Assembly (NCBI GenBank): GCA_027482185.1
Contig: JAIXWF010000013.1
Location: 1,674,001-1,738,000 of the forward strand
Origin: Opitutaceae bacterium
GTDB taxonomy: Bacteria > Verrucomicrobiota > Verrucomicrobiia > Opitutales > Opitutaceae
Direction: 5' to 3'
DNA: 64,000 bases
Each line of letters starts with the position of its first letter. Within the stretch, counting starts at the first letter, position 1. Position numbers and translations under genes: made by a program. Positions 54,635-63,343 of this stretch are shown piece by piece. Under the pieces are notes generated by a model. It ran no database searches and was not told the DNA's origin. It saw nothing but the letters and a program-made list of their open reading frames with translations.

Positions 54635-55684
54635 CTATTTCTTTGCCTGAATTCCGCCGCGACGCAGTTCCCAGAGCTGTTTGGCCTGGCGGATGGTCTC
54701 GGCGAGCACGGGCGGAGTGAGGGCCTGCTTCGGATCGTCGCCGATGCCCTTGGCGGGCTCGACGTGGGCTTCGATGCAGAGGCCGTCGGCTCCGTACGCG
54801 ACCGCGGCGAGCGCGCAGGCCGGCACGTAGACCGCCTTGCCGACCGAGTGCGAAGGATCGACCACGACGGGAGCCCAGGTCTTTTCCTTGAGCAGCGGCG
54901 TGATGCTTTCGTCGGGGTGATTGCGGTAGCCGTCGATCGTCGGCGTGGTGCCGCGCGGGCAGAGAATGACGTTCGGGTTGCCGAAAGCGGCGATGTATTC
55001 GGCGGCGGAAATGAACTCGCTGATTGGGCCCATGTGGATGCTCCGCTTGAGCAGCACGGCGGTGTCGCGCTCGGCGATGGCTTTGCCGACGGCGCGGAGG
55101 AGCGAATAGTTGAGGGCGTTGCGGGCGCCGATCTGCAGGCAGCAAACGCCGGCGTCGAGGGCCAGTTTGATGTGCGCTTCCTCCATGACCTCGGTGTCGA
55201 CCGGCAGGCCGGTGCGGCGCGAGGCTTCCATGAGGATGTCGAGCGACTTGGTGTCGCCCTGAAACGTGTAGGGGTTCGTGCGCGGCTTCCACACGCCGCC
55301 GCGGATCGCATGGGCGCCGGCTTCCTTCACGGCGTGGGCGGTTTCGTAGAAGTAATTCGGGTTCTTCGGGTCGATCGTGCAGGCGCCGGCGACCACGAAC
55401 AGTTCCTCGCCGAGCACGACGCCGCCGAGCTTGATCCGGTGCGTGGCCAGATCGGAGCGCTTGTCCATCAGCTTGAACGGCGACTGGATGCGGTCGATGC
55501 GGTCGACGTAGTCCAGGCCCTCGAGCCGGTTGATCATGAGCTCGTCGCGTTCGTCGCCCACGATCGCGTAGATCGTCCGCACGGCGCCGATGATCGGTTG
55601 GATCTTGCAGCCGAACTCCGCCACGATGGCGGTGACTTCTTGCAGCTGCTCGGGAGTGAGACGGTTGGTTTTCGGGAGGATCAT
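54635..55684 (-). CDS. aroF: 3-deoxy-7-phosphoheptulonate (DAHP) synthase, type I-beta
   Basis: First enzyme of the shikimate pathway: phosphoenolpyruvate plus erythrose 4-phosphate to DAHP. The 349 residues comprise a ferredoxin-like N-terminal regulatory domain (~1-75; QLQEVTAIVAEFGCKIQPII) as in B. subtilis/Thermotoga-type enzymes, then the TIM barrel with VVAGACTIDPKNPNYFYETA, GGVWKPRTNPYTFQG, QIGARNALNYSLLRAVG, VLLKRSIHMG, and PVVVDPSHSVGK. The start at 55684 (MILPKTNRLTPEQ) fits the domain boundary. It feeds chorismate to PheA, MenF and other users in the window, though these are elsewhere. Confidence 0.93.
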   Translation of the reverse strand: MILPKTNRLTPEQLQEVTAIVAEFGCKIQPIIGAVRTIYAIVGDERDELMINRLEGLDYVDRIDRIQSPFKLMDKRSDLATHRIKLGGVVLGEELFVVAGACTIDPKNPNYFYETAHAVKEAGAHAIRGGVWKPRTNPYTFQGDTKSLDILMEASRRTGLPVDTEVMEEAHIKLALDAGVCCLQIGARNALNYSLLRAVGKAIAERDTAVLLKRSIHMGPISEFISAAEYIAAFGNPNVILCPRGTTPTIDGYRNHPDESITPLLKEKTWAPVVVDPSHSVGKAVYVPACALAAVAYGADGLCIEAHVEPAKGIGDDPKQALTPPVLAETIRQAKQLWELRRGGIQAKK

Positions 55685-55727
55685 GGCGCGGGGAACCCGA
55701 CGGATTCCGCCGATTCCCGGGGACCTG

Positions 55728-56489
55728 TCAAAGGAACTTCTCGAACTCCGGCGGCAACGGCGCCCGGGCGGCGAAGTGCGTCGTGCGGCCGCCGAACTCG
55801 TAGTCGAAGGCCGTTTCCATCGAATGCAGAAACAGCCGCTTCGTGCCGGCGAGTTTGGCAAACGCGCGGTTGGCCGGGAAGTCGCCGTAGGTCTGGTCGC
55901 CGACGATGGGCAGATGGCGTTTCGCGCATTGCACCCGCAGCTGGTGGCTGCGGCCGGTGCGCGGTTCCAATTTCACCAGCGACACGCGCGGCTCGCGGTG
56001 CCCCGGGCGCACCAGCGTCATGCGGCTCTCGGCCGGGACGTGGCCGGCGCTGGCCTGCGTACGGATCCGGCCGCCGGACTTGTCGACGGCGAGGAGGTCT
56101 CGCCACAGCTCGACGGGCTGGCGCGGCGCGCCGAAGACGAGCGCGTGGTAGACCTTGCGCACCTGCTTGCGTTTGAACTGCGCGCGGATCTCGCCCGCGA
56201 GTTTCTCGGTCGCGGCGGCGAGGATCACGCCGGAGGTCGCGGAATCGAGGCGGTTGAGCAACCAGAGGCGGCGCACTTCGCCGGCGGCAGTGCGCCATTC
56301 GAAGAATTCGCCCTCGAAAACATACCGCGCGTTCAACAGCGCGCGGGGTTCCTCGGCGGCCTCGTTCGGATGCGAGAGCACGCCGGCGGGCTTGTTGAAG
56401 GCGGCGAGGCCGTGGGCGTCGCGGTGCAGGAGCGCGACGTCGCGCCCGAGGGGCAATTCGGACCAGAACTGTTCGGCGCCGGCGCTCAC
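55728..56489 (-). CDS. RluA-family RNA pseudouridine synthase
   Basis: A 253-residue enzyme that isomerises uridine to pseudouridine in rRNA or tRNA. FNKPAGVLSHPN near the N-terminus, the catalytic-Asp motif LLNRLDSATSGVIL, RKVYHALVFG, and SLVKLEPRTGRSHQLRVQCA followed by HLPIVGDQTYG are all present. There is no S4 domain, so it belongs to the short RluA/TruC-like type; the site modified cannot be told. 19 bases downstream of the TonB-like gene and 43 bases upstream of aroF. Confidence 0.9.
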   Translation of the reverse strand: MSAGAEQFWSELPLGRDVALLHRDAHGLAAFNKPAGVLSHPNEAAEEPRALLNARYVFEGEFFEWRTAAGEVRRLWLLNRLDSATSGVILAAATEKLAGEIRAQFKRKQVRKVYHALVFGAPRQPVELWRDLLAVDKSGGRIRTQASAGHVPAESRMTLVRPGHREPRVSLVKLEPRTGRSHQLRVQCAKRHLPIVGDQTYGDFPANRAFAKLAGTKRLFLHSMETAFDYEFGGRTTHFAARAPLPPEFEKFL

Positions 56490-56508
56490 TCCCGGATTCG
56501 TCCCGCGC

Positions 56509-57633
56509 TCACTGGTAGTAAAACGTGAACGTCATCTCCTGCTGGTTGCCGAGGACGGCTTTCATGTCCTCGGTCCAGGGCCCGTACGGGGCGCGATCGG
56601 TGATGCCGCTGATGCAGGCGCGCTTGGCCGTGTCGTTGGCGGTGGATTCGACGCTGATGATGCGGGCGATCTTGCCTTCGTCATCGAGGACAAACTTCAC
56701 CGTCACGGAGCTGCCGGACGCGGGGTTCGCCTTCCATTCGACCAAGATGCGCTCCCATTGGATCTGCACCGTGTCGATCATGCGCTGCAGGTAGGCGCCG
56801 TAGTTGCTCCACTTGGCGTCGACGGCGATGTTGCCGATGTTCTGGGTGCCGAATTTGTTTTCCGCGAGGATCGCGGGGCGGGCCTTGATCGTCTGCGTGA
56901 TCTGCGGGCGCGGGCGCGGCCGGTTGCGGTCGATGGCGGGTTGGTTCGCGATCGCGTCCTGGATCAACGGGATGTTTTTCGCGCCGTCGATGCGTTCGGG
57001 GATCGGGCGGACGTTGTCCTTGTTGGGCGAGAAATTGGTGCCGACGGCGTCCTTGTTTTCGCCCTCCTTCTTTTCGAAGCCGGTGAGCGGATTTTGCTCG
57101 GCGCGTTGCTGGGCGGCGACGGTCTGTTCCTGCGGCGGCGTTTCGGGGGCGGGCGGCACGGCCTCGACGTGCTCGATCGGCTTCACGAGCTGGCCGTTGA
57201 CGATCTGGTTGGACTCGCGGTCCTTCTGGCCTTCGAGCGCGGGCCGGTCGCTCTTGCCCTCGGGCGTGGGTTTTTCCTGGGCGACCTGCTGGTTTTGCGC
57301 GGCGAAATTGTTGGTCTTGTCAGGGGTGTTTTCCGGCGCCTCGGGATTGGTTTCGACGAACTTGAACGGCTCCGGCGGCTTCGGCGGCGCCTTGGCGAAC
57401 ATCTCCGGCGTGAGCTCGATATTGAATTCCCGGCCCTGCTTCTGGGCGGGCGGCACGGTCACGATGGGATCGGTGCGGAGCAAAATCGGCCCGAGCAACC
57501 AAAGCAGAAGGTGGATCAGGAGCACGCCGGCCACGCCGATCGTGGTGGAACGGGAATCCGGATCGCTCCAAAGCCTGCCCAGCCAGCCGCGCAGCCCCAA
57601 GGGGGCGGAGGTGGCGGCGTAGGAGGAGCTCAT
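56509..57633 (-). CDS. TonB-like periplasmic-spanning protein
   Basis: A 374-residue protein with one N-terminal membrane segment (STTIGVAGVLLIHLLLWLLG, ~29-48), a long Pro/Gln/Glu/Asn-rich region (~60-250) and a C-terminal domain with MIDTVQIQWERILVEWKANP, SSVTVKFVLDDEGKIARIIS and MTFTFYYQ, the layout of TonB/TolA proteins. It lacks linked exbB and exbD genes; these are near 43-44 kb beside a different TonB-like gene. It may energise particular receptors or be a structural envelope protein. Family call is by architecture rather than by a strong motif. Confidence 0.72.
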   Translation of the reverse strand: MSSSYAATSAPLGLRGWLGRLWSDPDSRSTTIGVAGVLLIHLLLWLLGPILLRTDPIVTVPPAQKQGREFNIELTPEMFAKAPPKPPEPFKFVETNPEAPENTPDKTNNFAAQNQQVAQEKPTPEGKSDRPALEGQKDRESNQIVNGQLVKPIEHVEAVPPAPETPPQEQTVAAQQRAEQNPLTGFEKKEGENKDAVGTNFSPNKDNVRPIPERIDGAKNIPLIQDAIANQPAIDRNRPRPRPQITQTIKARPAILAENKFGTQNIGNIAVDAKWSNYGAYLQRMIDTVQIQWERILVEWKANPASGSSVTVKFVLDDEGKIARIISVESTANDTAKRACISGITDRAPYGPWTEDMKAVLGNQQEMTFTFYYQ

Positions 57634-57667
57634 GCGTGGCGGTGGAGACGCTGGAAAAGACGAAAAG

Positions 57668-58240
57668 TCATGCCGGCAGACCGCAGCGCGTCAAAATTTG
57701 TTTCGTCGCTTCGATCGGGAGCCCGACGATATTGGTCAAGGAGCCGCGCGTGGCGGCGATAATCAGCTCGGGGTGTTCCTGCACGGCGTAGCCGCCGGCC
57801 TTGTCGAGGGTGTTCACTTTCGCGAGGTAGGCTTCGATCGTCGCCTCGTCGAGGACCTTGAAATCGACTTCGCTGGCGACGCCTTCGTCGATCTTCAAGC
57901 CGTCGGCCTGCCGGCGCACCGCCAGCCCGGTGAACACCGTATGCGTGCGGCCGCTGAGCCGGCGCAGCATGGCGCGGGCGTCGGCGCCGTCTTTGGGTTT
58001 GTTCAACGCCTGCCCGTCGATGAAGACCGTCGTGTCGGCCCCGAGCACCAGCGCTTCGGGAAATCGCGCCGCGACCCACTCGGCCTTGAGCGCGGAATTG
58101 TGCGCGACCATGACACGCGGATCGGTCGACGCCTCTTCGTGTTCCGTGACCTGGGCCACGACGACGTCGAACGCGTAGCCCAGCTGCGCGAGCAACTCGC
58201 GCCGGCGCGGCGAGGCCGACGCCAAAATCAAACGGCTCAT
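57668..58240 (-). CDS. maf: Maf-family nucleoside triphosphate pyrophosphatase
   Basis: A 190-residue house-cleaning pyrophosphatase (dTTP/UTP or methylated-nucleotide type). ILASASPRRRELLAQLG at the N-terminus, VLGADTTVFIDGQALNKPKD with the conserved Asp, SGRTHTVFTGLAV, and the C-terminal YAVQEHPELIIAATRGSLTN followed by IVGLPIEATKQIL, which matches the YhdE-like branch. Start ATG at 58240. It sits between the TolC-type gene (28 bases) and the TonB-like gene (34 bases), probably in one operon. Confidence 0.93.
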   Translation of the reverse strand: MSRLILASASPRRRELLAQLGYAFDVVVAQVTEHEEASTDPRVMVAHNSALKAEWVAARFPEALVLGADTTVFIDGQALNKPKDGADARAMLRRLSGRTHTVFTGLAVRRQADGLKIDEGVASEVDFKVLDEATIEAYLAKVNTLDKAGGYAVQEHPELIIAATRGSLTNIVGLPIEATKQILTRCGLPA

Positions 58241-58268
58241 GCGCGGGCGGACCGGGGTAGCCGCCGGC

Positions 58269-59585
58269 TCAAGACGACTTCTCCGCGAGCACGCTGCGGA
58301 CCTCGCCCTTGGCGCGGGCCAATTCCACGCGGCTCAGATTGTATTGGTAGATCGCCTCGACGAGATTGTCGTCGGCGACGGCGAGCCGGTTCTGGGCCTC
58401 GACGACCTCGCGGTTGTCGGCCACGCCCTGCTGGTAGCGTTGCTGCGCGAGCCGCAATTCCTCCTGGGCCAGGCGGAGGCTTTTCTCGGCGACCTCGATC
58501 TGGGCATTGCGGGAACCGGCGTCCTGCTGCGCCAATTTCAATTCCGCGGAAATCTGCAATTCGAGGCTGCGCAGCCGGAGCTCCTGGGCGCGTTGGCGCG
58601 ACAGCGCGACGCGGCGGTCGGCGCCGGCGCGAAGGCCGTCGAAGATCGGCACGCTGAGGCCCACGCCGGCGGACCACTGTTCCTGCTTGTTGTCGTCGTC
58701 GAACTTGGCGGAGGCGACGCCGTAGTTGCCGGTGAGATTGAGCGACGGCAGGCGGGTGTAGGTCGCCGTGCGGACGTTGATCTGCGTTTGCTCGAGCGCC
58801 TTCTGGGCGGCGAGGTAGTCGGCGCGTTTCTCGAAGGTCGATTTGGCGTCGCTGAACGTGAGCAGATTGGCCGGGATGCGGCGGACGGCGAAGTCGCCCC
58901 AGCTGATTTCCTTCGCGGGATCGACATCGAGGAGCCGCTTCAGGACGAGTTCGCTTTGCTGGACCGTCGTCACCTGCTGGAGGCGGGCCTGGTCGGCTTG
59001 CGCCAACTGGGCTTCGGCGCGGGTGACGTCGATCTGGGTGGCGACGCCGGCGTTGAGTTGGTTGCGGGCGAGGTCGAGCAGCGACTTGGCGCGGGCGATG
59101 TTGGCGTCGAGCACATCGAGCCGGCGCAAATTGCGGAGGTGCGTGAAATAGGAGCGCATCACTTCCGCCAGGACCGACTGCACCGTGGAAAGATAGTTGG
59201 CCTGCGCGACGTCCGCTCCGGCCCGCACGCTTTTCACGGCCGAGCGGCGTTCGAGGTCGAGGAGGGAATAGTTGGCCGCGACCAAGCCGTCGAACCGGCT
59301 CGCGGGCCGGCCGGAAGCAACGACGACGGTGGCGATGCTCACGCCCTGCGACCGGCGTTGCTGGAGCGAGCCCGTGACGATCGGGAGCGTATTGGCCCGC
59401 TGCTGCGTCACGGCCTCGAGGGCCTGGGCCGCGGTCTCGCGGCCGATGAGGACCGTGACGTTGGCGCCTTCGACCGAGGCGACGGCTTGTTCCAAGGTCA
59501 TCGTGCCGGCATCGGCGGCGCGCGAAAGACCGGCGGCGAGCAGCAAGACGGAGGCGAAACGGAGCGCGGGGACGGCCATGGACAT
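58269..59585 (-). CDS. TolC-family outer-membrane efflux protein
   Basis: A 438-residue outer-membrane channel protein. A signal peptide (VPALRFASVLLLAAGLSRAA, ending in ADAG) precedes MTLEQAVASVEGANVTVLIG and two repeats of long helices with SRVELARAKGEV-like and NQLNAGVATQIDVTRAEAQL, QRYQQGVADNREVVEAQNRL, the twin TolC-repeat pattern. It would form the outer part of a type I exporter or RND pump; no membrane fusion protein or pump is next to it. ATG 59585 (MSMAVPAL) is taken; ATG 59579 is equally possible. First gene of the minus-strand run to vapBC; divergent from nadE. Confidence 0.9.
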   Translation of the reverse strand: MSMAVPALRFASVLLLAAGLSRAADAGTMTLEQAVASVEGANVTVLIGRETAAQALEAVTQQRANTLPIVTGSLQQRRSQGVSIATVVVASGRPASRFDGLVAANYSLLDLERRSAVKSVRAGADVAQANYLSTVQSVLAEVMRSYFTHLRNLRRLDVLDANIARAKSLLDLARNQLNAGVATQIDVTRAEAQLAQADQARLQQVTTVQQSELVLKRLLDVDPAKEISWGDFAVRRIPANLLTFSDAKSTFEKRADYLAAQKALEQTQINVRTATYTRLPSLNLTGNYGVASAKFDDDNKQEQWSAGVGLSVPIFDGLRAGADRRVALSRQRAQELRLRSLELQISAELKLAQQDAGSRNAQIEVAEKSLRLAQEELRLAQQRYQQGVADNREVVEAQNRLAVADDNLVEAIYQYNLSRVELARAKGEVRSVLAEKSS

Positions 59586-59686
59586 CGGGAAAGAGGAAAT
59601 CGGGCGCGAGACGCAGAGCGCAAGCCCGGGTTGCGAGTTGTCAGCAGGAATAAAGCCGTCCACGTTCGCGCGTTTCAACTTTTCCA

Positions 59687-61354
59687 ATGCGTCTCGGACT
59701 CGCGCAGCTCAATCCCACCGTCGGTGATCTGGCCGGCAACCGTGCCCGGATCATCGCCGCGTACCAGGACCTCGTGGCCCAGGGCGCGGAGCTGGTCGTG
59801 TTTCCGGAATTGGCCGTCTGCGGCTACCCGCCGCGCGACCTCCTTTTCAAACGCCGCTTCGTGTCCGACGTCGCCGATTCCTTGCAGGAAATTGCCGCCG
59901 CCGTCGGGGCCGTGCCCGCCTTGATCGGGACCGTCGAGGCCAACCCAACCGGCCGCGGCCGGCCGTTCTACAACTCCGCCGCCTTCTGCTACCGCGGCAA
60001 GATCGGCGCCATGGCGCGGAAATGCCTGCTGCCGACCTACGACGTGTTCGACGAGGACCGCTACTTCGAACCCGGCACCGCCCCGACCGTGATCGACCAC
60101 GCCGGCCACCGCATCGGCGTCACCATCTGCGAGGACATCTGGACGCACCCGATGCTCAGCACGCGCCGCCTCTACACCGGCCGCGTGCCGCTCGAACACC
60201 TCGCCGACCAGAAGTGCGACTTCATGGTCAACCTGTCGGCCAGCCCCTGGCATTCCGCCAAGGAACAGCTCCGCCAGACCCTCGTCGTCGGCGACGCCGC
60301 GCGCTCCCTCGGCTGTCCGGTAGTCTACGTCAATTGCGTCGGCGGCAACGACGAGCTGATCTTCGACGGCCGCAGCTTGGTCTGCGACGCCCAGGGCCGC
60401 GTCACCGCGGGCCTCGCGGCCTTCGCGGAGGACCGCCGCGTCGTCGACGTGCGCGCCGCCGTTTCCTCCGCGCCGTTCGAGGGCACCGCGCTGCACCCGA
60501 GCTTCGCCGCCGACGAACTCGCCGACATGTACCACGCGCTCGTGCTCGGCCTCCGCGACTACGCGCACAAGAGCGGCTTCAAGCGCGCGCTCGTCGCATT
60601 GTCCGGCGGCATCGATTCCGCGGTGGTCGGGGTGATCGCCGCCGAGGCCTTCGGCGCGGAAAACGTGATCGGCGTTTCCCTGCCCTCGGCGATTTCGTCG
60701 CAGCACTCGCGCGACGACGCCCGCGTTCTCGCCGCCAATCTCGGCGTGCGCTTCGAGACGATCGCGATCGCCGACGCCGTCGCCGCCTGCGAGTCGTTGC
60801 TCGGTCCCGTCTTCGCCGGCCGCGCCCGCGATGTGACCGAGGAAAACATCCAGGCCCGCATCCGCGGCGTGCTGATGATGGCGCTCTCGAACAAGTTCGG
60901 CGCGCTCCTCCTCACGACCGGCAACAAGAGCGAGATGGCCGTCGGCTACTGCACGCTCTACGGCGACATGTGCGGCGGCCTCGCCGTGATCAGCGACGTG
61001 TTCAAGATGCAGGTCTACGCCCTCGCGCGCTGGATCAACCGCGAGCGCGTGATCATTCCCGTTTCCTCGATCGACAAACCGCCGTCCGCCGAGCTGCGCC
61101 CGAACCAGACCGACCAGGACAGTCTGCCGCCTTACGACGTGCTCGATGCGATTCTCAAAGGCTACGTCGAGGAAGGTCTCTCGCGCCGCGACCTCGTTGC
61201 CCAGGGCTTCGCGGAAAACGTGGTCAACGACATCGTGCGCAAGGTCGACCTCAACGAATACAAGCGGAAGCAAGCCGCCCCCGGCCTGAAAATCACCCCC
61301 CTCGCCTTCGGCGTCGGCCGCCGCATCCCCATCGTCCAAAAGTATGTAAGCTGA
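59687..61354 (+). CDS. nadE: Glutamine-dependent NAD+ synthetase
   Basis: Last step of NAD synthesis: amidates nicotinic acid adenine dinucleotide using ammonia from glutamine. The 555 residues combine an N-terminal nitrilase-type glutaminase (~1-265; Glu41 in [15 protein letters not shown], Lys in [14 protein letters not shown], Cys in GVTICEDIW) with a C-terminal synthetase (P-loop [11 protein letters not shown] at ~304-314, [40 protein letters not shown]). Both active sites are complete, so no separate glutaminase is needed. The ATG start at 59687 gives the standard [15 protein letters not shown] repeat-bounded cassette follows 22 bases after the stop. Confidence 0.96.
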   Translation: MRLGLAQLNPTVGDLAGNRARIIAAYQDLVAQGAELVVFPELAVCGYPPRDLLFKRRFVSDVADSLQEIAAAVGAVPALIGTVEANPTGRGRPFYNSAAFCYRGKIGAMARKCLLPTYDVFDEDRYFEPGTAPTVIDHAGHRIGVTICEDIWTHPMLSTRRLYTGRVPLEHLADQKCDFMVNLSASPWHSAKEQLRQTLVVGDAARSLGCPVVYVNCVGGNDELIFDGRSLVCDAQGRVTAGLAAFAEDRRVVDVRAAVSSAPFEGTALHPSFAADELADMYHALVLGLRDYAHKSGFKRALVALSGGIDSAVVGVIAAEAFGAENVIGVSLPSAISSQHSRDDARVLAANLGVRFETIAIADAVAACESLLGPVFAGRARDVTEENIQARIRGVLMMALSNKFGALLLTTGNKSEMAVGYCTLYGDMCGGLAVISDVFKMQVYALARWINRERVIIPVSSIDKPPSAELRPNQTDQDSLPPYDVLDAILKGYVEEGLSRRDLVAQGFAENVVNDIVRKVDLNEYKRKQAAPGLKITPLAFGVGRRIPIVQKYVS

Positions 61355-61376
61355 GTCTTGGTCTTCCGGAGAAGTG

Positions 61377-61417
61377 AACCACTGATGGTCGCTGATGACC
61401 ACTGATGGTTCCGAGTC
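61377..61417. repeat. Left inverted repeat of the GxxExxY cassette
   Basis: AACCACTGATGGTCGCTGAT, then GACCACTGATGGTTCCGAGTC. It pairs imperfectly with 61786-61828 in reverse complement. The start codon of the GxxExxY gene (61395) lies inside it. Confidence 0.88.
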
Positions 61418-61787
61418 GCGAAGCCTTGATGCCGACGGTTACGCGCTGATCGGCGCCTGCTTCGAGGTCTACAACGAATTGGGCCAAGGTTTCCTCGAGG
61501 ATGTTTATCAGGAATGCTTGGAGCACGAATTGCGGATTCGCGGCATCCCTTTCGTCGCCCAACCCAGCGTCCCGATTGCCTACAAAGGATACCGCTTGGC
61601 GAAGCCGTACCGGGCGGACCTGCTCGTAAACGATCGCATCTTGGTCGAACTCAAGGCGGCCCGCGTACTCTTGCCCGAACACGAAGCCCAACTGCTGCAC
61701 TACCTCAAAGCCACCGGTCTGCGCACCGGCTACTTGGTCAATTTCGGCGCCACGCCGAAGCTCGATTGGCGACGCCGGGTGCGTTGA
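61395..61787 (+). CDS. GxxExxY-family protein (PD-(D/E)xK nuclease-like)
   Basis: A 130-residue protein of the GxxExxY family, common in Verrucomicrobiota, Planctomycetota and cyanobacteria. The name motif is [18 protein letters not shown] (residues ~30-47). The later segment [17 protein letters not shown] holds Asp...Glu-x-Lys, which fits a PD-(D/E)xK nuclease core, followed by [20 protein letters not shown]. Function is not established. The ATG lies within the left inverted repeat and the TGA (61785-61787) touches the right one, so gene and repeats form a compact ~450-base unit between two housekeeping genes, a sign of insertion. Confidence 0.88.
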   Translation: MTTDGSESRSLDADGYALIGACFEVYNELGQGFLEDVYQECLEHELRIRGIPFVAQPSVPIAYKGYRLAKPYRADLLVNDRILVELKAARVLLPEHEAQLLHYLKATGLRTGYLVNFGATPKLDWRRRVR

Positions 61788-61828
61788 TTCGTCTTTATCA
61801 GTGCGCATCAGTGTCCATCAGTGGTGCC
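61786..61828. repeat. Right inverted repeat of the GxxExxY cassette
   Basis: GATTCGTCTTTATCAGTGCG, then CATCAGTGTCCATCAGTGGTGCC. Its reverse complement CACCACTGATGGACACTGAT... matches the left repeat over ~40 bases with several substitutions. It ends 10 bases before the hemL ATG. Confidence 0.88.
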
Positions 61829-61838
61829 CAATTCTCCG

Positions 61839-63122
61839 ATGTCCTCCCCCGTTTCCGACTCCCTCTTCGCCCGCGCCAAGGAACTCATCCCCGGCGGCGT
61901 CAACTCGCCCGTCCGCGCTTTCCGCTCCGTCGGCGGCGCCCCGTTCTTCGTCAAGGCCGCGCGCGGCGCCCACCTCGTCACCGCCGACGGCCGCGAGCTC
62001 ATCGACTTCGTCTGCACCTGGGGCCCCGCCATCCACGGCCACAACCACCCGCGCATCAAGGCCGCCATCGCCGCCGCGTTGGAAAACGGCACCTCCTTCG
62101 GCACCCCGAATCCCTCCGAGGTCGAGATGGCCGAGCTCATCACGCGCCTCGTGCCCTCGATCCGCAAGGTGCGCATGTGCAGCTCCGGCACCGAAGCCAC
62201 CATGTCCGCCATCCGCCTCGCGCGCGGGTTCACGAAACGCGACAAGATCGTCAAGTTCTCCGGCTGCTACCACGGCCACTCCGATTCCCTCCTGATCAAG
62301 GCCGGCTCCGGCGCCCTCACCCACGGCAATCCCGACAGCGCCGGCGTCCCCGCGTCCTTCGCCGCCGAGACGATCGTCCTTCCCTACAACGACCGCGCCG
62401 CCCTCGCCGCCGCCTTCGCCGCCTTCCCCGGCCAGATCGCCGGCGTCATCGTCGAACCCTACTGCGGCAACGTCGGCTTCATCATGCCCGACCCGGGCTA
62501 CCTCGCCTATCTCCGCGAAATCACCGCGCAACACGGCACCGTCCTCATCTTCGACGAGGTCATGACCGGTTTCCGCATCGCCCTCGGCGGCGTCCAGCAG
62601 CGGGAAAACATCGTCCCCGACCTCACCTGCCTCGGCAAAATCATCGGCGGCGGCCTGCCCGTCGGCGCGTTCGGCGGCCGCGCCGATATCATGGAGCATC
62701 TCGCGCCGCTCGGTCCCGTCTATCAGGCCGGCACGCTCAGCGGCAACCCGCTCGCCATGGCCGCCGGCATCGCGCAACTCCGCCTGCTCGAGGAATTGAA
62801 TCCCTACGGCTTGCTCGACCGCCTCGGCCGCCAGCTCGCCGACGCCGTCGTCGCCGCCTGCCGCGCCAAGGGCATCCCGGTCCAGGCCCCGCAGTGCGGC
62901 TCGATGTTCAGCTTCTTCTTCACGCCGACGCCGGTGCGCGACTACGCCACCGCGCTCACCGGCGACGCCAAGCTCTTCGGCCGTTTCTTCCATGCCTGCC
63001 TCGCCGGCGGCGTCTACCTCGCGCCCAGCGCCTACGAAGCCGGTTTCCTCAGCACCGCTCACGACGGCCCCGCCATCGACCGCGCCTGCGAGGTCATGGC
63101 CAACGCGATCCACGGCCTGTAA
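61839..63122 (+). CDS. hemL: Glutamate-1-semialdehyde 2,1-aminomutase
   Basis: PLP enzyme that makes 5-aminolevulinate for heme and other tetrapyrroles by the C5 pathway. The 427 residues show [84 protein letters not shown] and the PLP-binding Lys267 in [17 protein letters not shown]. The ATG at 61839 ([16 protein letters not shown]) is chosen over the GTG at 61821, which lies in the right repeat of the upstream cassette. The cassette therefore sits where the hemL promoter or leader would be expected. Confidence 0.96.
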   Translation: MSSPVSDSLFARAKELIPGGVNSPVRAFRSVGGAPFFVKAARGAHLVTADGRELIDFVCTWGPAIHGHNHPRIKAAIAAALENGTSFGTPNPSEVEMAELITRLVPSIRKVRMCSSGTEATMSAIRLARGFTKRDKIVKFSGCYHGHSDSLLIKAGSGALTHGNPDSAGVPASFAAETIVLPYNDRAALAAAFAAFPGQIAGVIVEPYCGNVGFIMPDPGYLAYLREITAQHGTVLIFDEVMTGFRIALGGVQQRENIVPDLTCLGKIIGGGLPVGAFGGRADIMEHLAPLGPVYQAGTLSGNPLAMAAGIAQLRLLEELNPYGLLDRLGRQLADAVVAACRAKGIPVQAPQCGSMFSFFFTPTPVRDYATALTGDAKLFGRFFHACLAGGVYLAPSAYEAGFLSTAHDGPAIDRACEVMANAIHGL

Positions 63123-63183
63123 GCCTCAAGCGACTCGTCGCCCGGCCGGCAACGCGATCGGCGGCACGTTGCCCCGAGGCCTT

Positions 63184-63216
63184 CCCTCCGTGTGCTCCGT
63201 GCCTCTGTGGTTCACC
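63184..63216. repeat. Single arm of the 'CTCCGTG...CTCTGTGGTT' repeat
   Basis: CCCTCCGTGTGCTCCGTGCC followed by TCTGTGGTTCACC, closely similar to the right arm at 2190-2219. No left arm is seen nearby. Confidence 0.7.
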
Positions 63217-63343
63217 CTGCTCGCCCGAATCTCGCTCCAACGCCCGCGCGCTCCCGCCGCGTCGCGCCGCGTGAATCGCGGGAATTGCGGCGCTCCGGGC
63301 TGGCGTTCCGCGGACACGTGAAGATAGTCCGCCCCGTTCCCGC

